A stretch of DNA of 64,000 nucleotides, from the NCBI GenBank assembly GCA_031310005.1, contig CM062379.1:2294001-2358000 (forward strand). The letters run 5' to 3'. The notes beneath the pieces are model-generated. The model ran no database searches, was not told the origin of the DNA, and saw only the letters and a list, made by a program, of their open reading frames with translations. Shown one piece after another: positions 33,700 to 43,053 of the stretch. The DNA comes from Dactylellina haptotyla. Taxonomy: Eukaryota; Ascomycota; Orbiliomycetes; Orbiliales; Orbiliaceae. Position 1 is the first letter of the stretch; every line of letters starts with the position of its first letter. A program made the translations under genes and the position numbers.

Positions 33700-33993
33700 A
33701 TGAGCACTTGTCAAGTGAGTAATAAAGACCCTGCGGCCGTGAATAAAATAAATATCTGGTTTATTCTGCAGATGTCATTATCAATTGCGATTGGATGTAT
33801 ATATACCGGTGCTGCCTTTTACTTACTCTGCGAGTATTCAGCAATGATCGCGTATGCTGGAACACACGGGTTTGTAACTGCAAGTAATATTGGGGTCCCT
33901 GAAGCAAAACGTTTGAACCAATCTTGGAATTGGTGCTGCTGGAGCGACGCACACATAAAACGTGTTGCAAAGAGAAACCCTCACAACTGCTAA
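33700..33993 (+). CDS. Possible small membrane protein, 78 aa if spliced
   Basis: ATG at 33700 (MSTCQ), then a consensus donor GTGAGT at 33715 and acceptor TTCTGCAG at 33771, giving exon 2 from 33772. Without splicing the frame is also open because the intron is 57 nt. Exon 2 starts with one hydrophobic segment (MSLSIAIGCIYTGAAFYLL). No clear CTRAY branch site is seen in the intron. No family is recognised. It may also be a chance frame downstream of the 311-aa gene. Confidence 0.3.
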   Translation: MSTCQVSNKDPAAVNKINIWFILQMSLSIAIGCIYTGAAFYLLCEYSAMIAYAGTHGFVTASNIGVPEAKRLNQSWNWCCWSDAHIKRVAKRNPHNC

Positions 33994-35550
33994 CTAAAAC
34001 AGTGCCGAGACGGACTAAAACTTTCTACGAAAACCTCCCAACTGTTAGATGAAACTCGACTTGCTTCAACCTTCCCAAAATTTTACAGTATTTTGACCCA
34101 CCAAAAGAACCAGGTGACAAAATTAATTTGGGTCCTCATAACTTCCACTCGGATCCGAAAGCGTGCAAAAAAGTATTTTGATGACTTACGCAGGGATCTA
34201 GAATCGAACTGTTAGCGCGTCTGAACGTTTTGGGTTCAGATGGATGAGAATATTTCTTACCGAACCTGCAATCTCCTGATTCGTAGTCAGACGCCTTGCC
34301 ATTGGGCCAGTAAGCCATGTGATTGGATGGACCAGTGGGAAAATTTATTCCTCATAATGGTGCCATATGCCCACGGATCAGGATTTTTGAATGTGCGGAT
34401 ATATGGTGTCGAGCGTCAAATCCGGTGTATAAAACTAGTAGCGTACAAATTCCGTGCTCAATTTTCCTCGTAAACCAAACAGTCCTTCGCCAACATTGTG
34501 TTGTGACTGCTAACATGGCTATGTTGTTCCTTTTTTAGGAAGGAATCTGTAGACTTTCTGGTTTCTATGGAACTGGCCAATACTGGAATTAACTCTACGA
34601 CTGGCCAGGATTGCGAACATGTGGCTCGGGTCGGCCCACCCGTCTATAATTTTGCAGATTTTTCGTACATTTCGTATTGGATATCTTCATGTGTGCATTA
34701 ATTCACTCATAACTTGGGCTACCTGGACTGCTAGCTACAAACATCAAAATTAGATAAAGTTATGAGAAACGTTCGCACACTGTTAATAGTCGTATAAACG
34801 CACAGCTAAATCCTGTTGCATAACAGCTTTATATAGTATTTCGTTGGCCTCCTTAATTTACAACTTGCCCTCGACTGTTGTATTTTGGAATGCTTGCGTG
34901 TTGGGAGGTCGAAGCTTTCCTGCCAATATGCAGGGCGGTGTTGAGTTCAACTATGCAGTTATGTGGAATTTTGTGGATATGAGCAACATTCACAGAATCG
35001 CTGCTGTTGCAGTTTTAGTTGAAGGAAATCTGTATGCTGGGATTTCAACAGGATATTTTTCAGGTTTTAATACATAGCTAATGCCTCAATACCAGGGAAC
35101 ATTAAACATTCTTCGGTTATGCCGTCACAGCTTCCTTTATGATATTAATATTCTGGACTGCTGTGGCAAGACCTTTTGTGGCGTAGTGGACCCACAGGGC
35201 TATGTAGTTTACGACTACCGTTTGTTTCTTTGAGTACGCCGTCCCGCAAGAGAGGTTGCCATAGATCTAAGGTTCATGTTGAGCATTAGGAATTTAAAGA
35301 TAGGCTTTGCTCATAGAGAGTTATGTTCTTTCTGCACACCTAATTCCTAATCACTATTTCTGGACGGCGACATAATTATTACTACTCTTTCATAGATGTG
35401 GCATATTCCTAGTATAATCGCCAATATAAGTAAAATAATACAGTCTTCGGCTGTAAGGTACTTTGAAGTAAAGGATTTCGAATAAATAATCTCTGAGCTA
35501 GCTTGTGAAAAGTTTCCGAAGATTCCATAATTCTGGTCTAAAATATAGCT
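33994..35550. other. Gene-poor stretch around the interrupted tRNA
   Basis: Apart from the tRNA-Arg at 34183-34316, no gene is supported. A frame at 34844-35077 starts with TTG and has no motif. The right end is the promoter region of the 1310-aa gene. Confidence 0.4.
34183..34316 (-). tRNA. tRNA-Arg(ACG) with a 63-nt GT-AG insert in the T-loop
   Basis: Segments 34316-34261 and 34197-34183 form a perfect tRNA. The acceptor stem GGCTTAC pairs with GTAAGTC, and the D-arm is GCCCAATGGCAAGGC. The anticodon arm TCTGA-CTACGAA-TCAGG carries anticodon ACG, and the T-arm is GCAGG-TTCGATC-CCTGC; the discriminator is A at 34182. Between T-loop G57 and A58 lie 63 nt (34260-34198) that start GTAAGA, hold GCTAAC 15 nt before the end and finish TTCTAG, the pattern of this fungus's spliceosomal introns. 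No canonical position-37/38 intron is present. The B box is split by the insert. The gene may be a relic, or a tRNA sequence embedded in a polymerase II transcript, or a true T-loop intron. Confidence 0.75.
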
Positions 35551-38500
35551 ATGAAAATGTTCCTGGGCAATCTAATTTCTACCACTATCATTCTGTTATG
35601 TTTATTTTATGCTCCTGGGTTCACGCTTCGTCCCGCTCTGGAAAAAGCTTATGGGAGACCAAATTGTGATGGAAATCCTACGGCGGAAGATGCACCAAAT
35701 GGCTGTATTCCAAAGATTGATTCTGACTCCGACGCCCCAAAATACCTTTTCAGGGAACTAGATCCTTTTCAAACTACTATTTTTGCGAACAAGGTCAGAA
35801 AAACTCGCCTACCTATACATCAGAAAAGAACGAATCGAATTGAAAGGAGGCCTCCGAAGCCTAAGAAAGACTCTAAAAAGGACCCCATGGGTGGAGGAGG
35901 AGTCTCAAAGGATCCTAAAGGCAAAGGCGGAGGAGGAATCTCAAAGGATCCTAAAGGCAAAGGCCCGAAAAAGGACCAGAAGGGAAATCCGCCCAAAGAC
36001 CCCAAGAGTAACCCGGCAAATGATAAAAAGCAGGAAGCGTTTCTGAAAAACCTCCTAGAATTGAAACCGGCATTTGCAAAGGCTGTTAGGGAGGAGGAAG
36101 ACGAGTATGAGCACTATGCTGATGAGTACGATGAAGATGATGAGCTAGACTTTGATGAATTAGGCTCCGAAGATGAGGATGAGCTATACAGTGCGGCAGG
36201 ACGTAGAGCTCGTTCTAACCTATTTCCAGTGACAGAGGGTCACATTGATCCGACATACGATTATTCAAATATCGTTATTCATATATCCGAGAGTCTTGGC
36301 GACCACCCTTTATCTTCTGTATTACGAGCTATGGGACTCTCTAAGTATCCACCAACTTTCGCTACAGTAGAGTTGATCGATGAAGGTAGCAAACAAATTT
36401 TGCTGGAAACGAGGGTCTCCACAACCCAAAAGCATTTGATAGTTGCGTGGAATGAGAACAAATATTTCATACAGAAGTTTGCTCATTGGTTATACCTTTC
36501 TTGGAGATCGGGGTCGTCTTTGGGTAGAACTAGCGGTTTTTTCTCACCACAAGATTTCCCTCCGAGCTCGGGTCTACGTTTGGAATACATTACTGTCCTG
36601 GGTGTCCGGGCTTCCAAGACTTTAACAGTTTTGAATCGTGTGGCGGAGTTGCCGGGCTATAGGGTAAAGGATTACCAAGATCCAGAACAGAAGAGAAATA
36701 GAAACGCATACTTTTTTAATATTGATTTCCTTAGTCAGCACGATGAGGATTCAGAAGAAAAAAAGGCAGTGAATGCATTATTCGGCCTACAGGAGATAAG
36801 CTCCATCGTAGAGCTGCTGCATGTTTACCCCAACGGACTCTATCAGGCCAATATCATTTCTATCTTTTTAGTAATAGACAATGATGCAAACGAACCGCTA
36901 GCCACGATACTTGTACAGCTCTCACCGGGCGACTCCGACCAAGCAATGAAAGATATTGCTTTGGATAAACAGTTGCCCGGTATCGATCCGAGACTTGCTA
37001 TTACAGGACACACTACAAACCCTGCGGCGCACCCCCTAGCAGAACTTTTGCCTTCTATCAACGGCCCATCATACTTCGGTGCGGACGCTTCGTACTTCGT
37101 AGGACATAAACAAGTAGAATTCACATTTGCATATTCAAGATTGGAACAAGATCTCATCGTGGAAGGACTGGATGAAGGCCTCAGTGGTGATGATCTAGTT
37201 CATCTCTTGAACTTAGCATGGACCCGCCAAGCAGGTCTCATTCCTATTCTGCGCCTGACATTCCAAGGATTGTCGGCAGCGGTGGATGATTTCATCAACA
37301 AAGAAGTGGGGAGCAAGCTGGACGATGGTCCTCGCACATTTAGTTTCAACCGTCAAGGTGATTCTTCAGACGGCTACAACTCAATACTCCAAAAATTCGA
37401 GGCATCTGATTTCAAAGAATTCAAAGTACTTTATGGACTGATAGCAAAGGATTCTCAAAATTTTGGTCAAGCACGACTAATTTCAATCGATGTAATTACA
37501 GGGTTAGGAGATCCCTACAAGACTTACATGATATTTAGTATAGAATACGACTCGGGGTCGTATGTTAGTAACGGATACTTGAAAGGGCTTATAGAGGCTC
37601 CGACTCTGCTCGCACTCAGAAGAGGCGCGCGATCTAAGGGTAAGCTGGGACGCCTCGAAATGGTTTATCAAGAGGACGAACCAGGAATGCTCGCAGAATT
37701 CGGAGAGCCGGAGTCTCGAGATAGCTATGTTACGACTGACTTATCTTTCGGCGCTCCTATGATCGCAAGATACGTCTTCGAACCTAATGCCAAAGATTGT
37801 AAGGTTGTGGTAACTCCAGACTTGGTAAATGAGTTTAAACTTTGGCATCAAGCTGTTGAAGCGGCAGAAATCCAGGAAAACAGCCTTCAATCGGCCTGGA
37901 GAAAGAGAATGTTCAAAGCTTTTGATATAATCGGAGGCTACTGCATGTTTTCTTTATCGGTAAAAGATCCTGGAGTTCTAATTCCAAAGGAGAACTCAAA
38001 CGATCACAAATTTGAGCTTTGGATATCCCAAATCTCAGGCAACATAATTGTGGCGACAAAGTTTCCGGATCCAGGGGATGAGTTAGACGTTAGTCCCGCT
38101 CTTGAAAACATAGCGGATGCCATCTGGGCGCTTTGGATAGCGGTTGATACACAATCACAAGTCGGACCTTATCACTACAAAGAGAGCCTTAAGAGCAGGC
38201 AAACTGGGTTGCGTTTTGTAACAATACTCCACCCGTCGGATCAGACAATAGCCACGCTACGGCAGATATATATTCTTCATTCTCTTGACAAGACGCAAAT
38301 CACCATTTTTGGTAACGAAGGTTACGGTTTTGAAGCCTTCTCAGATCATATATACGGATCTGCAAGTACCTGGCGCAGACTACTACTTACGCTAAACGGG
38401 TTGCCAGAAGTATTTGCCCTCGATGATCTCTGTCGCAGAATATTTTATGTAGCGTACTCTATCCTAAATCACAGGAGACGAGTTGGCGCAGTTCTAGTCA

Positions 38501-39483
38501 GATGGGTTAACGATATGCCAGAACTTATTATCGGGCTGGGCCATTTTACTTTTGAACAGCCAACTAGTACTTCGACGGACTATAATCAACTTTCGTACAT
38601 ACGTGGCAAGCCCAACATGGCGGAACTTACAGAAGCGGGCTTCGACGTTTCATGGTCAACGGTCAGTTCGTATATGTTCGAACGATCCGACCTCATCCCA
38701 CCGGAGAATCAGATTAAATCCGAGTACGAGGTTACGGAGACGGCATATATGCTCGGATGTCCTTGGGATATTCGAAATTTCGTGCGCGAGTTGCCCTGGA
38801 CACCTCAATCCGACCGAAAGCACCTCAACGAGCAAGGAGTTGCCGATATTGATCATTTAATAAACATGGTGATAACTCCAGAGGAACAACAGGCTTTCGA
38901 GGCTAGCCATACGGGCCCTAATGTTTACAAACAATATACGTATTTACGCCGGTTCACACCATCTGAGTACGAGTTTTTGGTTCGCGGCACACCCTACCAT
39001 CTCATCTTTGTTGGCACGAAGGACGAGCAGGTAGGACCTCCGGTGCTGCCTCGAATCACAAGAATAGAACGGCTGAGTGAAGTTTATTTTGATGTTTTCG
39101 CGAGAACCTTGGACCTTTTGGAGGCCTCGAAAACCCATTGGATATCAATGCGCGGCCACGAGTTGAGTTTTGATACATATACAACCCTCCGTAACATGTG
39201 GAATATATTGACTCTTCGGACACCCGATTGGTCGGGGTTCGATATATCTTTTTTGGCTGGATCGGATCCAACCATCGAAATTAAAGAAGAAATCGAAATC
39301 GGAAAGACACTCTTAGGGTTAGTCGAAATTGGAGCACTGGCGAGGATGCTCTCCGATCATTCGAGAGCAATGCATCATTTGAGACTCGCCAGAATTTTTA
39401 TTAACCGAGCCCCAGACGATACTGGTGCACCGCAGGGCTCTTTCCAAATTTTCGTAATGTTGAAGCAGCAAATCTATCAATAA
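35551..39483 (+). CDS. Large predicted secreted modular protein, 1310 aa
   Basis: Single exon, ATG at 35551. Residues 1-25 are a signal-type segment (NLISTTIILLCLFYAPGF). About 105-165 is a Lys/Gly/Pro-rich low-complexity region with a tandem SKDPKGKGGGG unit, followed by an Asp/Glu block (about 185-215) and a dibasic GRRAR. From about 235 to the end there are roughly five diverged modules. Each combines a beta-rich segment with a short amphipathic helix containing an L-x-L-[AS]-W element: HWLYLSWRSG (about 310), HLLNLAWTRQ (about 553) and ALWIAVDTQ (about 867). No known domain is recognised and cysteines are few. The gene is intron-free, unusual at this size in this window. Function unknown; an extracellular or lumenal role is inferred from the N-terminus. 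Confidence 0.8.
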   Translation: MKMFLGNLISTTIILLCLFYAPGFTLRPALEKAYGRPNCDGNPTAEDAPNGCIPKIDSDSDAPKYLFRELDPFQTTIFANKVRKTRLPIHQKRTNRIERRPPKPKKDSKKDPMGGGGVSKDPKGKGGGGISKDPKGKGPKKDQKGNPPKDPKSNPANDKKQEAFLKNLLELKPAFAKAVREEEDEYEHYADEYDEDDELDFDELGSEDEDELYSAAGRRARSNLFPVTEGHIDPTYDYSNIVIHISESLGDHPLSSVLRAMGLSKYPPTFATVELIDEGSKQILLETRVSTTQKHLIVAWNENKYFIQKFAHWLYLSWRSGSSLGRTSGFFSPQDFPPSSGLRLEYITVLGVRASKTLTVLNRVAELPGYRVKDYQDPEQKRNRNAYFFNIDFLSQHDEDSEEKKAVNALFGLQEISSIVELLHVYPNGLYQANIISIFLVIDNDANEPLATILVQLSPGDSDQAMKDIALDKQLPGIDPRLAITGHTTNPAAHPLAELLPSINGPSYFGADASYFVGHKQVEFTFAYSRLEQDLIVEGLDEGLSGDDLVHLLNLAWTRQAGLIPILRLTFQGLSAAVDDFINKEVGSKLDDGPRTFSFNRQGDSSDGYNSILQKFEASDFKEFKVLYGLIAKDSQNFGQARLISIDVITGLGDPYKTYMIFSIEYDSGSYVSNGYLKGLIEAPTLLALRRGARSKGKLGRLEMVYQEDEPGMLAEFGEPESRDSYVTTDLSFGAPMIARYVFEPNAKDCKVVVTPDLVNEFKLWHQAVEAAEIQENSLQSAWRKRMFKAFDIIGGYCMFSLSVKDPGVLIPKENSNDHKFELWISQISGNIIVATKFPDPGDELDVSPALENIADAIWALWIAVDTQSQVGPYHYKESLKSRQTGLRFVTILHPSDQTIATLRQIYILHSLDKTQITIFGNEGYGFEAFSDHIYGSASTWRRLLLTLNGLPEVFALDDLCRRIFYVAYSILNHRRRVGAVLVRWVNDMPELIIGLGHFTFEQPTSTSTDYNQLSYIRGKPNMAELTEAGFDVSWSTVSSYMFERSDLIPPENQIKSEYEVTETAYMLGCPWDIRNFVRELPWTPQSDRKHLNEQGVADIDHLINMVITPEEQQAFEASHTGPNVYKQYTYLRRFTPSEYEFLVRGTPYHLIFVGTKDEQVGPPVLPRITRIERLSEVYFDVFARTLDLLEASKTHWISMRGHELSFDTYTTLRNMWNILTLRTPDWSGFDISFLAGSDPTIEIKEEIEIGKTLLGLVEIGALARMLSDHSRAMHHLRLARIFINRAPDDTGAPQGSFQIFVMLKQQIYQ

Positions 39484-41228
39484 TTAGCCGTTTGTTCCTA
39501 AGCATATGCCTATTAACATTGCAAAGTACAGCATTTGGATAACTCCGCGTTAGGCACTAAGCATCGTACTCCCTAGATATAGCGCCAAGCCTGTGATCCG
39601 GTTTTAAAGTTCAATTGTTTCACTGACCCATTTTGTACAAGATCTAGACAGACGGAACCAAAGTGTGTATCACCAAGCTCTGATACTCGTCCCGCAAGTT
39701 ATAGAACTCACAACTATGCGCGCATGCGTCTTACTATTTTATTCCTGTCGCGAATTCTAAGATTCGAATTGAGGTGCAATTCTTGACAATCTTGCAAAGG
39801 CATTCCATACCGCCCAATTTCTCATATTCTGTGATTTTGAGACTCGAAAATTATATCTTGCAGGTTAAAATGAGAATTTGATCTCCAATTGTGGAGTGTT
39901 CCACGACATAGTAGTAGCAGTAAACATCCCGAACATGTATTATAAGGAACAAATATCGTGCATTGCATTGGTAGAGCTCGGAAGAGAGCTCCGAGATGTT
40001 TCCTATCTTTGTAACCATGCATGGGCGGGACGTGTCAGCAAAGCCTCGGTCCTTCCCGTCCTTGCATGAACACCATGTCCATCTGCGCGGTTGCCAGTTA
40101 ACCATTTGGCAATTTGTGTTGAATGATTCCTAGAGGCTTGTACAATTGTATAACTAGGAGAATCAGTCTTAAGATCTTCTAATTAGGAGGAAACAAAACT
40201 TTTGAACTGGAAGCAGTGCAGACAGCCAGACTTTTACTGTAGCTCGAGTGCTCATTTGTGATCCGATAGGTCAACAGCGTGGTGCGGCATGCGCGTGTGA
40301 ACTGCGCGTTACGCTAGCAAGAGAAGAGGTGCTACATGCTACATCAATGTAACCATGCTTGCATTTCTGCTTCACTTCGAATTCCCATTCTTGAAGTGGA
40401 ATAATGGCTACAATCTGATCGTCGGGCTTAGACTAGTTGTAGCTCCTGGAATGAAATTTGAAAATAAAAAAATACAAGATATAAGTCTGAAGAATTTTTG
40501 GGTTTATGGTGAAGGGTGTAAATAAATCGCGGTCGGGGTGATATCGTGCTAAATGCGGTACTTACCTATTTATAACTAGGGCTAGTATACTACGAAAAAA
40601 TCTAGATTCGAATCAACATGTACGGTCTGTCTATTTGCATGTAAAATCTCTCACTTTGTGTGACAGTGTGTATATTATGCCTCCATACATTACGTCTTGA
40701 TATCACAGCTGCCAAATGCAAAATCTGTTTGAATTGATCTTGAGTATGCATATTGTTGTATATTATGTAATGGATTTTGATTTCAAGTTCGTTATCAGGC
40801 TCCGTATCGTCTGCATGATCCCGCAGACTCATAATCAAGTTGAAGCGAATACTGATATCTTTTCAAGTTTTCCCTAGATTATCATTGCGAGTTGTGAAGC
40901 TCCACGATAACAATGCAGCAAAGCTTGATCAAATGTGACCAACGGTATCACCACTTCTGCATAAGTTAAAATGGCTCGAATTTGGGCTTCCTGCATTGAG
41001 CCTATCATATGTCCCACTAAGAAAGAAAAGCGAAGCAAAGTAAGGTTTTCGCCAGATATAAAATGGGATCCATTAGCCTCGTTAAATCACCACTCACAAC
41101 CAAACTATAAGCTTCAAAAACAGCAAACTTCATTTGATTCTGCAAATATTCGTTCTTCTCTCATCACTATATATATACTAGTCGGTATAATCCTTTGCTT
41201 ACTCCACCCTACTGTAACCAAACCCAAA
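39484..41228. other. 1.7 kb without a supported gene
   Basis: Frames at 39822-40105 (-) and 40602-40838 (-) lack support. An upstream in-frame ATG at 40971 would add an 86-residue N-terminus to the lectin, but the TATA box at 41168 lies inside it, so this is treated as 5' flank. Confidence 0.4.
41168..41177 (+). promoter_or_regulatory. TATA box of the lectin gene
   Basis: TATATATATA lies 52-61 bp upstream of the ATG at 41229. Its position supports 41229 rather than the in-frame ATG at 40971 as the start. Confidence 0.5.
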
Positions 41229-41678
41229 ATGTCTACCCATAACACTCTTGGGAACGGTGAATGGCTTCTTGTGGGCCATAGTCTATGGAGCACCGACGGC
41301 TCAGTCGAGTTTAAAATGCAAGGAGACGGTAAGATCGCGGTCTACTGGGGCGGCCAATGCCGATTCCAAAATACGACCCAACAACGTAACGATATCAAAG
41401 GCATTATGATGCAAGAAGACGGCAATCTTTGCCTCTAGTATGTTGTTCCCGATTTCCTATTTTTCCTAGCATCCTCCCATTTTACCTCAGTATACACCTT
41501 GCTGTATATTATGGCTAAAGAATATATATTTAGTGATAACCAAGGAAGCCCCGTGTGGCACACGGATACCGCTGGCGACAAAGGCGATAGCACCGTCATT
41601 TGTGCCGTGCAGAATGATGGCAATGTAGTTCTATACAAGGGCACTCCAATTTGGTCTAGCAATACCTTTAAAGGATAA
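41229..41678 (+). CDS. Bulb-type (GNA-like) mannose-binding lectin, 117 aa
   Basis: Exons 41229-41437 and 41534-41678, joined as TA|T across a GTATGT...TTTAG intron. A single B-lectin beta-prism II domain fills the protein. Three copies of the QxDxNxVxY-type mannose-binding motif are visible: QGDGKIAVY (two positions altered, probably weak), QEDGNLCLY (near canonical) and QNDGNVVLY (canonical). There is no signal peptide with this start, as in many cytosolic fungal lectins thought to act in defence against grazers or in storage. The N-terminus MSTHNTLGNGEWLLVGHSLW fits the family start. A transposon-like element lies 160 bp downstream. Confidence 0.9.
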
Positions 41679-41830
41679 TTGATTTGAAGGTGGATTCGAG
41701 TGATTTTAAGCCTTTTATTGGTATGGATTCAGGCAGTTTTTGTCCTAGAAATGTCATGTAAGATTGTTTAAAGTCTTCAGAAAGACAAATTTCAAATGGT
41801 ATAAAAGTTGATAGAACTGGCCTCGCGGGG

Positions 41831-42089
41831 GACAGAACGTTGTCTCGCAAGGCCAGATGCCGTACTGGTCCCACAAAGTAATACTCAGAACTAAGTTGTT
41901 GCTTTATTACGCAACTCTTGTTCTCAAAATAATGGGATATCTCAGATCCTATTCTTATAAGAATTCAAGTGAAAGACTATCTTCATTTCAATCATTCTCT
42001 TGCGAGTTTCCGCTTCGTTAGTTAAAAAAAAAGAACACGAAGGCAACGCATAACAATACGGCATCTGGTTTACGAGACAAGACAGAACG
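41831..42089. mobile_element. Mutator-type MITE, 241 bp, with 9-bp target duplication
   Basis: Terminal inverted repeats are at 41840-41864 and 42057-42080: they share TTGTCTCG and CCAGATGCCGTA in the same order when one is reverse-complemented, with four differences over 25 nt. The element is bounded by the exact 9-bp direct repeat GACAGAACG (41831-41839 and 42081-42089), the target-duplication size of Mutator-like elements. The interior of about 190 bp has no ORF, so it is non-autonomous. Confidence 0.65.
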
Positions 42090-42371
42090 CTAAATCTCAA
42101 TGGATGTCCGGTAACCCAAAAAAAGTAATATGGTCTTTTTTTCGGCAATTAGTATCAATATCGATGAGCCTTACTGTGGCCGTTTTCGACCACTAGCTGC
42201 TACAATTAATTTCTTAAATTTCAATACTATGTGATACCAAAAAAGAAAATATCAATGATATTTGTGAAAGTATATACGCCGTATCTGCCTAACTAAATAA
42301 GTGAATGAACATTTTGTGTCCTGTATAGCCTATTGGGCACAGATTCGCTACGCTACAATAAAGCACTTGAA

Positions 42372-42607
42372 TATTGTCAACGGTTTGTGGTAAGTTCTAT
42401 ACCTGAATATAGCCCGAAATCCGCGGGGTAAAATAGGGTATAATAACTACTATTCATAAGAATAAAAGATATAAAAGAAAAGTTCGTTATTTTATTAAAA
42501 TATTTATGTTCGAAATCAGATTCCTAATATTATATATAAAACGAAATAACTCTCAGATCAATAGGTGTTAAAATCCCGTGATCAACGGGTAGGTTCCGTT
42601 GACAATA
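42372..42607 (-). mobile_element. TA-flanked MITE, copy 1 (232 bp plus TA)
   Basis: Inverted ends TTGTCAACGG (42374-42383) and CCGTTGACAA (42596-42605) are perfect and are flanked by TA on both sides. This fits Tc1/mariner-type transposition. The interior is AT-rich and noncoding. It is in reverse orientation relative to the two copies at 54.5-55.1 kb and aligns with them along its full length (CCGTTGATCACGGGATTTT, TTCTTATGAATAG, TACCCTATTT, AAACCGTTGACAATATT). Confidence 0.85.
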
Positions 42608-43053
42608 TTAAAGTTATAATATTATTAGTTTACTAAAAATTTAGAAAAGTATAAATGTTAAATTTATAGAGTATAAAGTATTGCAAAAAGAATAGAGGAA
42701 ACCATAATACAAAAATACATGGCGATTATAATGCATAAAATAACGAAATATTAACCTAGGTTTGTTGAATAAAGTACCTTTAACTTTCCGAACGACGGCA
42801 AAGGAAAAAGAGACAGTGGATCCTCACCGCGTAACCTATATTTCCAAGGCTAAGTATACTTCTGCGCCTCATGTATTTTACTTACACTGGACAGAGTCTT
42901 TTCAAGGAAGAATCACAGGGCTTGTAAGATCTCTTATATTTAACGGAAACCAATAAACCGGACCTCGCAACTTTGTCTTGGTGGATCCTGAGAGTCAATA
43001 TTAAAAAATGAACAATGGAATGCACCTAAATTAAGATTTAATTATCAAAACAT

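Larger units (their letters stand above)
41679..43053. other. Intergenic with two short transposable elements
   Basis: Apart from the Mutator-type MITE at 41831-42089 and the TA-flanked MITE at 42372-42607, the stretch is AT-rich and without supported genes. A frame at 42762-42956 has no ATG-plus-motif support. Confidence 0.45.

Noticed and set aside
34136-34318. 60-codon minus-strand ORF beginning MAYWPNGKASDYESGDCRF
   Set aside because: This is the conceptual translation of the tRNA-Arg sequence, a common false gene call.
40971-41228. In-frame N-terminal extension of the lectin with a hydrophobic segment
   Set aside because: The TATA box at 41168 and the family-typical N-terminus at 41229 place the start downstream; the extension resembles no family member.
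41817-42130. Apparent 66-bp direct repeats (41817-41883 and 42065-42130)
   Set aside because: Most of the match is explained by the 9-bp flanking duplication and the inverted ends of the 241-bp element; the remainder (AAAGTAATA) is short.
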